Below, one piece after another: positions 35,810-48,703 of a stretch of 64,000 nucleotides of DNA. The notes beneath the pieces were generated by a model, which did not search any database, had not been told where the DNA came from, and saw only the letters and a list, made by a program, of their open reading frames with translations. The translations under genes were made by a program, and so were the position numbers. The stretch's first letter is position 1, and every line of letters starts with the position of its first letter. Source of the DNA: Phaseolus vulgaris (Eukaryota > Streptophyta > Magnoliopsida > Fabales > Fabaceae); the NCBI RefSeq assembly GCF_000499845.2, contig NC_023751.2:12191564-12255563 (forward strand), written 5' to 3'.

Positions 35810-37135
35810 TAGGGTGGTCATGGATTGGATTTAAAATCCATATCCATTTTAACTAGATCAAATTTAAATGGATCTTTTTTAAATCCATTTAAAGTGGATT
35901 AAATCTAGATTCAATCCATTTTGTTAATTAGATTAAATTCACTTTGTCAATCACATTAAATCCATTTTGATATGGACACAGACTAACTTGGCTCAAATCA
36001 GGCCTAAGCCGACTCAACCTGAATGCGAACCAACTCGGTTTGACATCGCCCCAGGCCCGGACGACTCGACATCAGCCCGAGCCCGAACGACTCAACATCG
36101 GTCTGGGCCCAGACGACTCGACAATGGCTCGGGCCTGGATGATTCGACATCAGCCTGAGCCTGTTCAACTCGACATCGCCTCGGGCCCGTTCGGCTCGAC
36201 ATTAGTCAGGGCCCAATCGACTCGACCTCGACCTGGGCCCGCTCCACTCGACATCAACTCGAGCCCAGACGACTCAACATCAGTCTGGGCCCGGATGACT
36301 GGACATCGATCTGGGCCCGCTCGGCTTGACATCGGCCCGGGCTCGCTTGACTGGACATTAGCCAAGGCCCAATTGACTCAACATCGGCCTGAACGACTCG
36401 GCAATGGCTCGGGCCTGAATGATTCGACATCGGTCCGAGCCCGTTCGACTCGACATCGACCCGGACCCGCTGAGCTCGACATTAGGCAGAGCCCAATCAA
36501 CTCGACATCAACCCGGGCCCGCTCCACTCGACACTGGCTCGAGCCCGGACGACTCGGCATCGGTCCGGGCCCGGACGACTCGACATCGGTCTGGGCCCGA
36601 ACGACTCGACAATGGCCTAAACCCGGATGACTCGACATCAGCTCGGGTCGCTCGGCTTGACATCAACCAGGGCTCAATCGACTTGACATCGACTCCGACC
36701 CGCTCCACTCGACATCGACTCCGACCCGCTCCACTCGACATCGACCCGGGCCCGTTCGACTTGACATTGGCCCAAGCCCAAGAGAATTGACATTGTCTCG
36801 GGCCCGATCGACTCGACATTGGCCCGGGCCCGGGAAATTCGACATTGACCCAGGCCCGTTCGGCTCGACATTAGCCCGGGCCCGTTCTGCTCAACAACGG
36901 CTCGGGCCCGTTCGACTTGACATCGGCCTGGGCTTGCTCAACTCAACATTGGTCTGGCCCGTTCGGCTCGACATCGGCGCGGGCCCGACAACTCGACATC
37001 AGCTCAGGCCAGCTCGGCTTGACATCGACTCGGGAATGCTCGGCTCGACAACGACCTATGCGCGCTCAACTAGCGGGCCCGGGACTGCTCGATTAAACAT
37101 CGATCTGGGCCCGAGACTGCTCGGTTAAACATGAC
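35810..37135 (+). mobile_element. hAT-like element with GC-rich minisatellite, copy 3 (right end missing)
   Basis: It starts TAGGGTGGTCATGGATTGG and then follows copy 1 closely through the AATCCA-rich left part (TGGATTTAAAATCCATATCC). The array at about 36030-37130 has CTCGACATCGGCCCGGGCCC units. The array stops abruptly at about 37130 in AT-rich sequence, without the expected right end. Confidence 0.6.
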
Positions 37136-37731
37136 TAATATTAAATATAAACAGTGTTGTAATCGATGAAGAAATTATGTATATTTTTATGCATATAAGT
37201 ATAATTTATGAAAAACTGGTCGAATAGTTTGCCCATATATATAAAATATTTATTATTGTAAACTAGGATCAAAGCTATATTAATTATATTTTTTATTAAC
37301 AATAAAAAATAAATAAATATATTATTAAAAATAAAAAATAAATATATTATTGTTAATAATAAATAAATAAATAAGAATTATTTTAAAATTATTTAATCCG
37401 AACATGCTATTAATTATATCTGGAATCGTAAAATTGACAATATGGAAATGAATATTACTGCTTTTCTTTATCAAAAAATTCTGTAATTGTTTTTGTATAT
37501 TCTAGTTTTATCCTTGATAATCTCCCTCTTACATTTCATAATTGATCTTTATTTATTTTCGCTTTTACATTTCTCCCTTGGTTACTTTTTTTTGCATTTA
37601 TGTTTATTGTTCTTCAGTTTCTCAAAACATTTATTTATTATCTTGTTTCTTTTAATTTCCTCTTAAATTATCTAGCTTATATATTATTCTTCATGAGTTT
37701 ACATAACTTTTTTAATATTATCACTACAAGA

Positions 37732-37965
37732 AAAATCATGAAATAAAAACCAATTTTAAAAACAAAAAATAATTAGTTGCTATAGTGATTAAATTAAAAA
37801 TTATTTTAGAGACTAAATAAATTTTTGGTTTCTAAATTAATTTCTATTATTATTAAATGATTTCTAAATTGGTATCTAATTACCAATCAAGGTTTTTCTA
37901 CCAAATTTAACTAATTAGATACCAATTTAGAAATCATTTAACAATAAAATACATTTGACCCACTC
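37732..37965 (+). mobile_element. CACTA transposon terminus with subterminal hairpin
   Basis: CACTACAAGAAAAATCATG is the classic plant CACTA/En-Spm end. Inside, 37854-37882 and 37912-37940 form a near-perfect hairpin built on TTTCTAAATTGGTATCTAAT and its complement. Subterminal repeats of this kind are typical. The rest of the element and the second end were not found. Confidence 0.65.
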
Positions 37966-40045
37966 TTATTATTAAACTTACTCACCTACAACCATTTACT
38001 AAAAAAATTTAATTCAAGGGCGTCTTTCAAATACCAATTTTGGACCATCAAAAGAATTTGATCTTTGGGCTAGTAATGGCCCATACCACGCTCCAAGGTT
38101 CTAAGTAACTGTTGGGCTTTATTTCCATCTATTCTCCTCCAAAAACAAATCTGGTGGGTCCTGTGTAAAATAAAACTCCTTTGCACTATGCAGTATTCAA
38201 ATTTTGTGAAAACAACCTTAAAGTTAGGAAAAACGTATTTTTTTTTTTTTTTTCATTCATCCTGCCCATGATCAAATATACAGTATGCAATACAACTAAT
38301 AACTAATCTATTAATAATATTCTTATTATAGCAATTGATAGCATATAATGGCAATGATCACTAATAATAAACCTTTTAAAATTTATCAAAGTAAAAAGAA
38401 AATGAAATTTGCTTGAAAAATTATATCATATAATTTAGTTTAGATTCTTCTCCGATAAGAATTTTCTATGAATATCTCTTTTGGTTTGAATAAATTTACA
38501 CTTTTTACGTATCCTGTAAAGAGAGAAAATTTAGGATAAGTATAGGAATTAAATAATTAATCAAATTAAAGTCCGGTTTTAAATTATAATCTTTGTGCAA
38601 ATACCGAGATAATAGTCAACAGCAGAAAAATGATGTCAAAAATTATGGTTTGTGTGGTTGTATGGAGATGGTTTAAAGATGAAAGAAAATGAAAGACTTT
38701 AGAAGAAGATGGAAGTTTAGCTGAGGTGAACTATATATATAAATGGGATGTGTGGGTCTTATATGATAGAAGGTTCCTTTTTTTAAAAAAAAATGGAGTG
38801 TGAAAGAGGAGAAAATATGATTTGGAATAAAAAAAATTACAATTTTCTTTCTTTTGCCTTTTACCTTGTAATGAACTACAATTAACATGTAATCTTATAT
38901 CACTTTTTTACAGACAATTGATGCACCACATTGTCATCTTTACTTTTTACGTGTAATATTCGGTGATTGATAACTTCACTAATTTCATCATTTATTAGCG
39001 AAATGAGGTCAATGACAAACTATTATGCACATGTTCATCCAAATAACAAGTTTGATTTAAATTTTCAGTTTAACCTAGATTCTATAAAGAAACATATTGC
39101 ATATATTCTTAATTATGAAAAAGAGTGTGATTTTCAGTTTAAATCCTAGATTTTCTTAATTATTTTACCCTTGACCTCACCATATATATATCGATTTGCT
39201 CTGGTTCTGATAAATTAATCAATGGTAATATGTATAATGCTAAAATAAAAAAGCAGGTGGTTGTGGAGGAATTACACATTAAGAAATTAACAGTCTCATT
39301 GAATCGATTCCATTTTGTTGGTTCCAGAAGAAGACAGGAAATGATGCTGGTCGTATGATATGATGCAATTATGCAACACGTCAACATATACCAGAAGGGT
39401 TTTCTGAATTTCCAATGCTGTATGTTGAAACTCAAGATTCTAAACTTATCTAGTTAAAACAAAGTATTAGGTATTTTCATCTGTGTGAAAAATATGTACG
39501 AACATCAAAATTTATAATAAAAAAATGGTGGGTGTAAAGAAGTACATTTAATGTAGCACTTAAGTTTTTAAAAGAATATAGTACCTGTTACTTGTGTCTA
39601 AGGGCGCCGCCTTTGGGAAGTGGGAAATTGGTGGGAAGAAGAAGATTCGGAGAACCTGGACATGAGCACAAAGATTCTGGAAAGTTCATGGCGGTTCAAA
39701 AGTTAGGCAATCTCCCTTTGCATAAACAACAACCATGCACACAAATTCGATCGGCTTCAGATTTTCTCCAACCCACCAATTGGACGTTCAACCCACTTTC
39801 AAAATTATAGGTATATACACATTTTCATATTAAAATAATACATATATAATGTTCCAACGTTTTAAAAATAATATATGTTGTACTGGTCAGTACCGTTCTT
39901 CATAATCAAAGTTATCAAATCCAGTATGTCCGTTTCATTAATTTGACCCAAAGATAAGTTAATTAAAATAATATAAATAGCACATATTTTAATAATAAGA
40001 TATGTCATTGATTACGGTACATTTTTAAGTGTCGAACACTCCTTT

Positions 40046-40083
40046 TACTAACTTGAGCGTGTTGGAGTACCTTCTGCAGGTAC
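40046..40083 (+). repeat. LTR-like conserved motif, plus copy
   Basis: ACTAACTTGAGCGTGTTGGA followed by GTACCTTCTGCAGGTACC matches 20501-20533. It is followed by a purine-rich patch as at the other copy. Confidence 0.4.
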
Positions 40084-40187
40084 CACTGAGACGAGAAGGA
40101 GCAAATTGAAGTTCTAGTAGAATGCCCGATAAGAAGGAGAGACACGAAGTCAGTCAACAATTCTCTTAATCAATCTCCTTAACAGGA

Positions 40188-40218
<31 letters not shown>

Positions 40219-42524
40219 TTATTTTATTTTTATTTTTTTAATTTCCCAATATGTTTTTTTTAATCGGGTTTGATTTTAAATTGATAACGGTTAGATTTCA
40301 ATTAAAACATTCAACTTTAGGAAAAAATACAGAGATTTTTAGTTAATGTTTTTTTATCTTTTTCAAATCATGTGTCCTTCTTTTTATCACTCACCCTTCT
40401 ACACGTGATATTGTTTTCATTTTAAATGTTAATCTACCATTCAAAACCAACTTTTAATATTTATGTGAAGAAAATAACGAAATTACTATATTAAATATTT
40501 ATTATTGATTAATATTGTTTGCAAGACTCTAAGTGATTGAACCTGACTCATCACACCGCAAAAATATACAAGAAATGAGTTGACTTTTCTTTTCTCTTAA
40601 AACCAATCCAATTGCAAGTTGGCTGCTAAATCAAATTACATAGTTGATTTAGTATTATTTCAATCGAAAAAGGAAGAAAAGATTTAGAGTTAAAAATATG
40701 AAGTTGTCGATAAGAATGATGTATTTTTCTAAAATAAGTTAGCGAATAAAATTGTCGAATATCTTCAACTTAGTTGTGAATCATAATTAGTTAACTATAA
40801 TATCGAACAATATAGACCAAGATTTTGAATTTGGTACCCTTCAATCATCTTTCATCAAGAAGTCAGAGCCATATATAAAATATCTATGCACATTGTGAAT
40901 GCAAGCCTTATTTGAATAATTTCCACTCAATCAAACTCTATTTAAAGAAAAAAAATAATTATAATCAACGTTAAATTTAACACAATTTCACTATCATTCA
41001 ATACAATGCAATAAAAAAAATGTGTTACACACATAAATTTTTTATGTTTGAAACTTGAGATACATTAGTCTCTTAAATTTTAAAATTATTATTTTAATTC
41101 TTTAAATTAAAACCCATGTTTAAGAATAAAAAATAAAAAACAATGGCCACATGTAATACTATATAACATTATCAAATATTTTCAAATGAGTGGTCAATTA
41201 TAACTCGACAACTATACAACATAGACCAGACTTTTAAATTTGATACTTGTTAATAATCATTCATTAACAAGTCAGAATCGTATATAAATATATAGACATT
41301 TGGGACGCGAGCCTTGATTGAATACCTAATCTGCTCTATATAATTTTTTTTAAAAAAATAAAATTTAATAGCAATAATTATACTTATGATTCTGTAATTT
41401 TTTTAATAATGGGATAAAAAAAACCACAATCATTTAATGATGTGCTATACTGTGTTAAGAAAATTGACTGCTGCTCAAATACCGAATTGATTAAGAAGAA
41501 TATAAATTTTACTAGTTACAGGAGTGTAGAATAACACAACAGTGGCTTGAAGAAGAAAAGAATAACAGAATGAGGAGTGAAAAAAGGTTGGTAATGTGGA
41601 AAAGCTGCAAAGTATAGTGTGAACACTTTTAATGGTTCTGTTGGTGGACCTTTTCCCACTAATTAGTTGAAACGCGCATAGATAGATAGAGTTGAAACTT
41701 GAAACCCAAGAATGAATGTGTTCATCATTTAACGCGAATCTTCCACAGTGCAGAGTTTGGCATCAAATTGGGCACCTCCTTGCCAACTAAAACACCTTTT
41801 CTTTTACTAATTCTAAGTTTCAGATGCCGCCGCGTGTGACGGCACCTCTTACGCATGGATTGGGAAGCTTCAGCTCTTATTTGCAGTGTGAAACGTATCA
41901 GACCAATTTTGGTCTTCAGCGATGGTAGGTAGGAACATTCAATAACGTGTCACAACACGATGGTAGAATGCTGCTAATTCAAACCGCTAATCCTATAAAC
42001 CAATTATTACAACGTAAGGATAAGTAACCCACGTGTCGTCATCATCACAGCATTTAAAAGACCAAACCCAAACCCTTGTTCTTATCCCCTCTGTTCATCC
42101 CACCAAGTTGCTCCTTATATCACTGTTAACTCCCATTCTTAACCGTCCACATTAAAAATTAAAATAAAGTTTATTTTCGTAAAAGAAAATAACAAGGAAT
42201 TTATATTCGTGGTCCACACCAACAGTAAAAACAGTTACACACACAAAAACCGAAAGAAACACGCGCAAGTGACCTCGACAAATTTGCCGCACCGTTCACG
42301 CGGTTCCTCGGCGTGTTCCAGATCAATAATCAATCATCTATTACAAAGTAATACGTAGGATCTGATAAAAAATAATGAATTGAATTGAATTACCACTGTA
42401 GAAGTACAATCTAAATTTTAAAGCTAGAAAATAAGGTCCAAGTACTGTATATGTACAAGATCAAATAAATAACAAATAACTTAGGAAAAAACAGTAAAAG
42501 ACTGAATATTTTTGGGTAAATGGA

Positions 42525-43256
42525 TTAGTGCTGAGGGATTTCAATCTTGGGTATAGTCAGATGGAGACGCGGCTTCTTGGAAGGATGGGGGCTGGAAACC
42601 TCTTCATCCGCGAAGAACCTCGTTGGAAAGTCCGGAAAAGCCGGGAGGTTGAGATCGAAATCGCGGTGGCTTCCAGTGTGAGTGGACCCCACACCTTCGG
42701 AGGCGGTTACGGCGCTGTTACCGCCGCCGCCTTCGTAGTGACAACGTTTGTGTCCTCCCAAGGCCTGTCCTGTCGGGAACGTTTTGTGGCATATGGAGCA
42801 CTCGTGGGTTCTACCTCCGCCGTTGGAGGCAGAAGTGGTGGTCACGCTGGAGGAGGCAGGCTGATCTTCGGCGGCGCCAGCTAATTTCCGGTGGCTGGCC
42901 TTGTGTCCGCCGAGGGCTTGGTAAGAGGAGAAGGCCTTGTTGCAGACGGAGCATTTGTAGGTGAGTTTCGCGGCGGAGAGCGGCGCCGAGTTGTTGTCTG
43001 AGAGAGCAGGCTTGGAGGTGGTGGGGATGGCGGGGGCAGCGTGAGAGCCGCCGCGAGCGAGCATGATGAGACAGAGAGCCAGATACTCCTCCTCGGTGCA
43101 GGAAGGGTGTTGCAGTTGCAGTTGTTGGTCCATGCGGGCACGCTTAGAACGCTTTCGCTTGGCCCAAGGTGTGTCTAAGTAACTGAGATTGGCTTCTTCA
43201 AAGGGACTAAACGATGGGTTGGCGGTGGTGGGTGATTGAAGAGCTTCGAGAGCCAT
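42525..43256 (-). CDS. ZAT10: C2H2 zinc-finger repressor, ZAT10/STZ (SCOF-1-like)
   Basis: A single exon of 243 residues starting [11 protein letters not shown]. The open frame continues 64 codons further, but the TATA box at 43367-43373 shows that part is leader and promoter. Features in order: basic nuclear signal KRKRSKR (33-39); L-box [16 protein letters not shown] (55-70); finger 1 C102-x2-C105...H118-x3-H122 with QALGGH; finger 2 C153-x2-C156...H169-x3-H173 with QALGGH; EAR/DLN repression motif FDLNLP (200-205); ending PKIEIPQH. Such proteins repress stress genes and are induced by cold, salt, drought and wounding. Intact. Confidence 0.96.
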   Translation of the reverse strand: MALEALQSPTTANPSFSPFEEANLSYLDTPWAKRKRSKRARMDQQLQLQHPSCTEEEYLALCLIMLARGGSHAAPAIPTTSKPALSDNNSAPLSAAKLTYKCSVCNKAFSSYQALGGHKASHRKLAGAAEDQPASSSVTTTSASNGGGRTHECSICHKTFPTGQALGGHKRCHYEGGGGNSAVTASEGVGSTHTGSHRDFDLNLPAFPDFPTRFFADEEVSSPHPSKKPRLHLTIPKIEIPQH

Positions 43257-43366
43257 TTGAATTTGACGCGTGGTGTTGTGTGAGGGAGAAAGAGAAGTTG
43301 TTGTGGCTCTGGTTGATTCTGAGTTAGGAGGTGAAGTGTTGGAGTGGAGAATTGGGGGTGTGGGGG

Positions 43367-43373
43367 ATTTATA
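43367..43373 (-). promoter_or_regulatory. TATA box of ZAT10
   Basis: On the minus strand TATAAAT lies about 115 bp before the ATG at 43256, between CTCCT and CCCCC. It decides the start at Met MALEAL and rules out the longer frame. Confidence 0.75.
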
Positions 43374-43479
43374 AGGAGGTGAGGATTTGGGGGAAGTTGC
43401 GTGACAAGTGCTGGGAAAAGTAGGCGCAAGGAACTCCCCAACTCTCAAATAGTTACTACTATATTATAATTCAGTAGAG

Positions 43480-43759
43480 CACGTGTTTTACTTCAGTTAC
43501 CCAAATACTTTTCTTGGTGGCCACTGGACCTATCTAAGTCGGTCAAATAAATTGTTAGTACTAACTGCGAGTTTTTTTTTTAAGTGCAAGTGAACTCATT
43601 AGAAGACAAGTTCAAGTTTCAAAAGTCAACATCCACAAAAAGTATAAAAAAACTCAAAATTTTCAAGTGAAGGGAATGTGGCTTAAATTAAATAGTTTGG
43701 TCCACAGCAGCCGGTAGGCAAGTGTAAGTAGCTAGCCACCAATGACTTTTCCGAGTCAA
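43480..43759 (-). promoter_or_regulatory. ABRE/G-box and three W-boxes upstream of ZAT10
   Basis: CACGTG at 43480-43485 (GCACGTGT context) is an ABA-response-type core about 110 bp before the TATA box. TTGACC or TTGACT cores for WRKY factors lie, on the minus strand, at 43541-43546, 43624-43629 and 43754-43759. This fits the stress induction known for the family; function is inferred. Confidence 0.5.
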
Positions 43760-46700
43760 ATCACAGGGTGCGACTTCATATTCAATAGCCGAGTAGAAAG
43801 TGAGTCATTCATGCATCATTCAGATTTCAGTGTGTGTGGTTTATGTAATGCAGATTCCATTGCAAAATTGCATTGAATGTGTGAGGAAGTGTTGAGTGTG
43901 TGGAGTAGTAGACTTGGTGTGGGATTTCACCACTATTATCTGTTCTAGTTTTTTATGTATTGGGACAAGTGGAGCACGTTTTGGTGCAGAAGAAGGTTCA
44001 AGAATATATGCATTATTCTTTGGCAATTGCGATTTCCTTTTTTTAACAAGAATGAAGCATAGGATTTGTGGCTATTCTTCTGTCCAAACCGAATCCCGAT
44101 TCCTCCATTTCCATCTACACAATTCAAACGTTGTTCAGCTAACTTTACTCGGTGCTTCATTAGCTGAACACTTTAAAGCCTTTTTCACATTCCAAGACTT
44201 TTTAAAAAAAAGTAACATTTTTAAATAAATTACAAAGTATTGATAAATTGGACTTTATATTACTATTTCAATTTTTTTTTTTAAATTCAAAATCATAATA
44301 CAACACCTTTTTAGTATCAACAAAATTAACTTCACAAAGTGAAGCTTTAAAAAACACAATAACTTCTTCAGCTTATCCATATTTTATAATTTATTTATAA
44401 TTAAAAAAAAAACTGACACCTAACAATTCCTAACTTTAAACTATAAAACCGGCTTTACAAAATGAATTGTCCCCGAATAAAAAAAAAGTTACCATGGCCA
44501 GAATAATGTTATAAAGCATGATTGTGTTAGGTTAATCGTCCATTTTATGTAAAAGTAAAAATCCATATCAATTTCAAATGTAACACAAGGTTTTCTCATT
44601 TATATTATTTTATCTGATTTTTTTTATGTAACCCAACGTGCCATAAAATTATGTGTGGGGGGTAAAGACTCGTACTTTTTAAAATATTGAATTAAATTTA
44701 TATAAATATACAGGTCATTATTATTGTTTATTTATTTTAAAGTGAGTTTTTCGTTAAAAAAAAATAAAAGAGTATATATATTTTTTAAATATTAAGTATT
44801 TAAGAAAATATAGATATTTTCATAGAAAAAATATAGGTGACTGGTCAAAATAATTATTATATTAATAGAAAATTTAAATTAGTATAATTGTATTAATATT
44901 ATTTAAGAGAAATAATGACACTAAAATTGTAGCTTTCTCATTAAAAGGAGACTGAAAACACAGTAGATGTATATATGTTCAAAATGATGTTAAATATAAG
45001 TTTGTAGAAATTGAGAAGATGGAAGAAGATGAAAATCAAGGAAATAGAGAAAGGAGTATATATTAATTATCCACATAATAACAATTATATTGAATATAAA
45101 ATTAAATTTGAATGAAATTCTGGTTAGAGATAGTAAATCCACTAGAGATTAGATAATATATAAATGTTTGTAAATATTATATTATTGAATTAAATTTAAA
45201 GTTTGGTTTTTAATATTGTATAAGAGTTATTTAAACATATTATAACGAAAAGTTATTAGATTTATATTGATTAAATATTAAAATATTTTATAATATATAA
45301 ATAAATATAAATATTATATTATGAGTGAATTTTATAAAATTGAATTAAAATTAAATTTAAATTATTATAAATGTGATGATATAATTCATTGTAAACTAGA
45401 AGCCAATTAGAAGAAGTTGAATTTTGTTTGGATGAGAGTTTTGAAGTGCGTGGGAGTTAGTGGAATAGTGGGAACAGAAGAGTGATTGGGTAACAAGGAA
45501 CAACAACTACTGCTTTTTTAAGTCTAAAAACTGTTGGAATGAGAAGTTGGAAAAAAGCTACGCGAAGCATCCAAATTCACACGTGCACAGTCAAACCATT
45601 TTTCCGCGGTTTCTAGATTTGCCCTACCATTCTCAACAACAAACAACGTTGGTTCACCCAAAAACGATTCATATTCATTGTACCAAGAAAGCAAACACTA
45701 ACATCGGAGTAATCTATAATTTGTACGTGCTGTTCGCGTTTTTTTTTACTTCCCTACGCACAGAGAGTACTGTAATAAATTAATTCTGATTAATACCAAG
45801 TTTTATTTCTCTATATTTATTTTAAGAAAAATCACATTAAACCTTTGTAAGATTTTTGCGTCTTTTTAAAGGGGTATATTATAATTTTAAATTGTCTTTT
45901 AATTCATTATTGATAATGATATTTCGGTTGCATTATTACCATCATCCAATTGCCATGGTGAATTCTATGTTTAGACTATTCGTATCATATTCTTTAATAT
46001 TTTATTATTTTTAATTAACAACATATATTTATTAGGTTGCTAATTGGAAAGGGTTAACAAGGTCTTTTTTAGTACAAATTTTGGTCTAAAGTTTTGAAAT
46101 TTTTCGAGTTTATTTAAGAGTTATTAGATGCTGAATTAGTTATATTAAACATGATGTATTTGTTCTTTTTGTTGTGTTTATGATTTATATAAACGATTGA
46201 TAAACTCTTATTTCCTTAAACATTTTTCACTTTATCTTTGTCTTGTGGATTAAGTAGTTACATTAGTATTTTGATCTTACTCATATGTTAGATTCCTATG
46301 AAGTATATGTAAAAGATTTTTTTTTATATAGTTGTAGAAAAAATTATTAAATAGTAATCAATTTTATACGTAAAAAATAATTATTTATTATATTAACTAA
46401 ATTATATATTATTTTAAAAAATAAAAATCATTAATATTTAAAAAGATTTTTTTATTAATAAAAAAATATAAAATATTTTTTAAATTTGTATCTAAATTAG
46501 CTATTAAGATTTTAGTTATTATAAATTAGTTTTTGAAAGACTAATAAAGGCTAATTTAGAATACAAATAATTAGTAGTTAAAAAATATTGGTATAATTAG
46601 ATATCAATTTAAAAACTACTATATAAATATTTATTAATAATATAAATTATTTTAAATATCAGTAATTTTTTAATTTATAAAATAGTTTATAACTTAATTA

Positions 46701-48660
46701 ATATAGTAACTAATTATTTTAATTTTTAAAAAAAAGTTTTATTTAATATTTTTTTTAAATGGTTAAAATAATAAAGTATTTCATTTAATACAATTTTTTT
46801 CTAATAAAAGAAAAAAGTCTTTGTAATTTTTTTTAAAAACTCTCTCTCTTTCATCTCTTGAAGGATATTTTTAAGTGAGTGTGCAATTTAGCTCGTTGGA
46901 TGTTGTTAATATTATCACAACTCAAGAATGATGTTTGTTCTGGAGATATATTTTTGAGTGTGTTGATAGAGACATGAAATTTCCTTTCCTTCAGATTTAG
47001 AGAGATTGTAATATTGTAACACGTCATGATTTGTTTTTCTTAGTTTTTTTCTTTATTTTAATCCAAATAAATTAATGTTTTATTTTGTAATCTTTATATC
47101 TTTTCCAAATATAATTCCAGATTTTTGTCATCCAAATCTAATTTAGATTGAGTTATCATTATATTTTACGTTATTTAATTAAAATTGCCAATTTTAATTC
47201 ATTCATAAAATAAATATTTAATTATTTTAATCTCTCTACATGTTCATTTATTTTTTGCAATCGAATTGATCGACTTGCCAAAGATAAATCATAACTTGTA
47301 GCAAAGTCGAACCAGCAATAAAAAAGTCAACCTAATCCTTTTTTTAACACATGGAATATAAGTAGGAGTGTTGTGTTTATTTTTTATTTTGTGTGTTCAA
47401 ATAAACAACTTTTTAGTTCATCACTCATTAGTGGAGTAGACTATATATCTTGTGACCTGCTCTTGATAAAGTGAATTAAAATTAATTAAAGTTATATATA
47501 TATATTTCATTTGCATTACAGATGCAACATCAACCAAATTTATTGGAGGAAAAACATAAAAATTTCAAGATATTATTTTTTAAAATTTGAAATAAAGTGA
47601 TTATTTTTTACATAATGAACACATTTTTACTCAGTTAAAATATTTAATTTTTTTTTTTACTATAACGATCTTGAAATTTATCTAATTGATTTCATTTAAA
47701 TTTTAATTGTTATTATTGATTAATGTTATAATTTCAATACAATATATCGTAGGTCTAATTCTTGTTGTAACAAAATATCTTATAAAAGAGTCTACTGCAG
47801 TAACATGTGAGTCTAGTTAAAGTTGAATTAGATTATTTGAAAAAAATGCACTAAAGATTAGAAGAAAAAAAATGGAGAATAAAATATAAATCTCAGAAAA
47901 AAATTATACAAAAATATGATAAAAAAAACAAAATTTTGAAAACAAAATATAAGAAAAGGATGAAAGAGTAAAATCTAAAAAAAAATCATAAATTTAGAGA
48001 CGAGTGATGTAGAAAAGAGTTATTGAATGTTTGTTTTATTAATAAATTTTTATTGAATATGATTGATGTTTATTTAGTTAAATTTGATTTTATTGATGTT
48101 TATTTGAAAATTAGATAAATAATAATCATATATTATAATCGATGAATAATTTAATTTTTAAAAAATATGAGTAAACATGTTTTTTAATTATTTTATTTTT
48201 ATCCCTTCTGATTGCTAAAAAAACATTATTTATTTATCGTTGTTTCTAATTAACACTTTATTTGCAAACTATATATAAATTTTGTTTAATTATGATTGTA
48301 ATTGAATTTATTGAAAAAAACCTTAATTTAGCAACTCTATAATACTCTAATTGTGTTGACCTTTTGGTGAATTAGACTATACAATCTAAGACACTATATG
48401 AAATTATCTACAATGACACTCTTTTATTAATTAAAAACGCAACGATTAAATTTAATATTTCGCCCACCATTTTAATTTCTTCATTATTATTATTATTGGT
48501 TATTTTTATTTATTTTGGGTGATAATTATTGGGCAATTGACCCGCGTTCCAATAAAGCAGAATTTAAGAGATGGGAGTGTAGAGTGGTATTCTGAAATTC
48601 CCAGTTGGCACTTAGAAGAAAGAGATGTTTTATTTTAATTATTTTTTGTGGTTATTTTTA
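43760..48660. other. Gene-poor AT-rich stretch between ZAT10 and APT
   Basis: Many short frames without recognisable motifs. The part at 46330-46760 has repeated TTAGATATCAATTT-like and TAATTAG words resembling CACTA subterminal repeats, but no terminus was identified. The last 250 bp should hold the APT promoter. Confidence 0.45.
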
Positions 48661-48671
48661 ATTTTGTGAAA

Positions 48672-48683
48672 ATGGAAAAGTGA
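48672..48683 (+). promoter_or_regulatory. Possible three-codon upstream ORF of APT
   Basis: ATGGAAAAGTGA (Met-Glu-Lys-stop) lies 20 bp before the long-form ATG. It matters only if transcription starts upstream of it, which the sequence does not show. Confidence 0.3.
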
Positions 48684-48703
48684 CAAGTGAGGAGGCAAGA
48701 AGA

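Larger units (their letters stand above)
37136..42524. other. Gene-poor region between QWRF and ZAT10 genes
   Basis: It contains a CACTA terminus at 37732, an LTR-like motif at 40046-40083, and (AT)n at 40189-40214. A GC-richer frame at 39592-39810 (72 codons) is unassigned. The stretch 41840-42330 is somewhat GC-richer but no exon could be supported. Confidence 0.45.

Noticed and set aside
39592..39810. 72-codon frame with GC-richer composition
   Set aside because: No recognisable domain and no supporting splice or promoter context.
42528..43441. Overlapping frames on both strands of the zinc-finger gene
   Set aside because: Shadows of a GC-rich exon. Only the minus-strand frame has zinc fingers, L-box and DLN motif.
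43257..43448. N-terminal extension of the zinc-finger frame by 64 residues
   Set aside because: It spans the TATA box and lacks family resemblance. The family start MALEAL follows.
46330..46760. Second CACTA element
   Set aside because: Subterminal-like words are present, but no CACTA terminus was found, and the region is so AT-rich that chance matches are likely.
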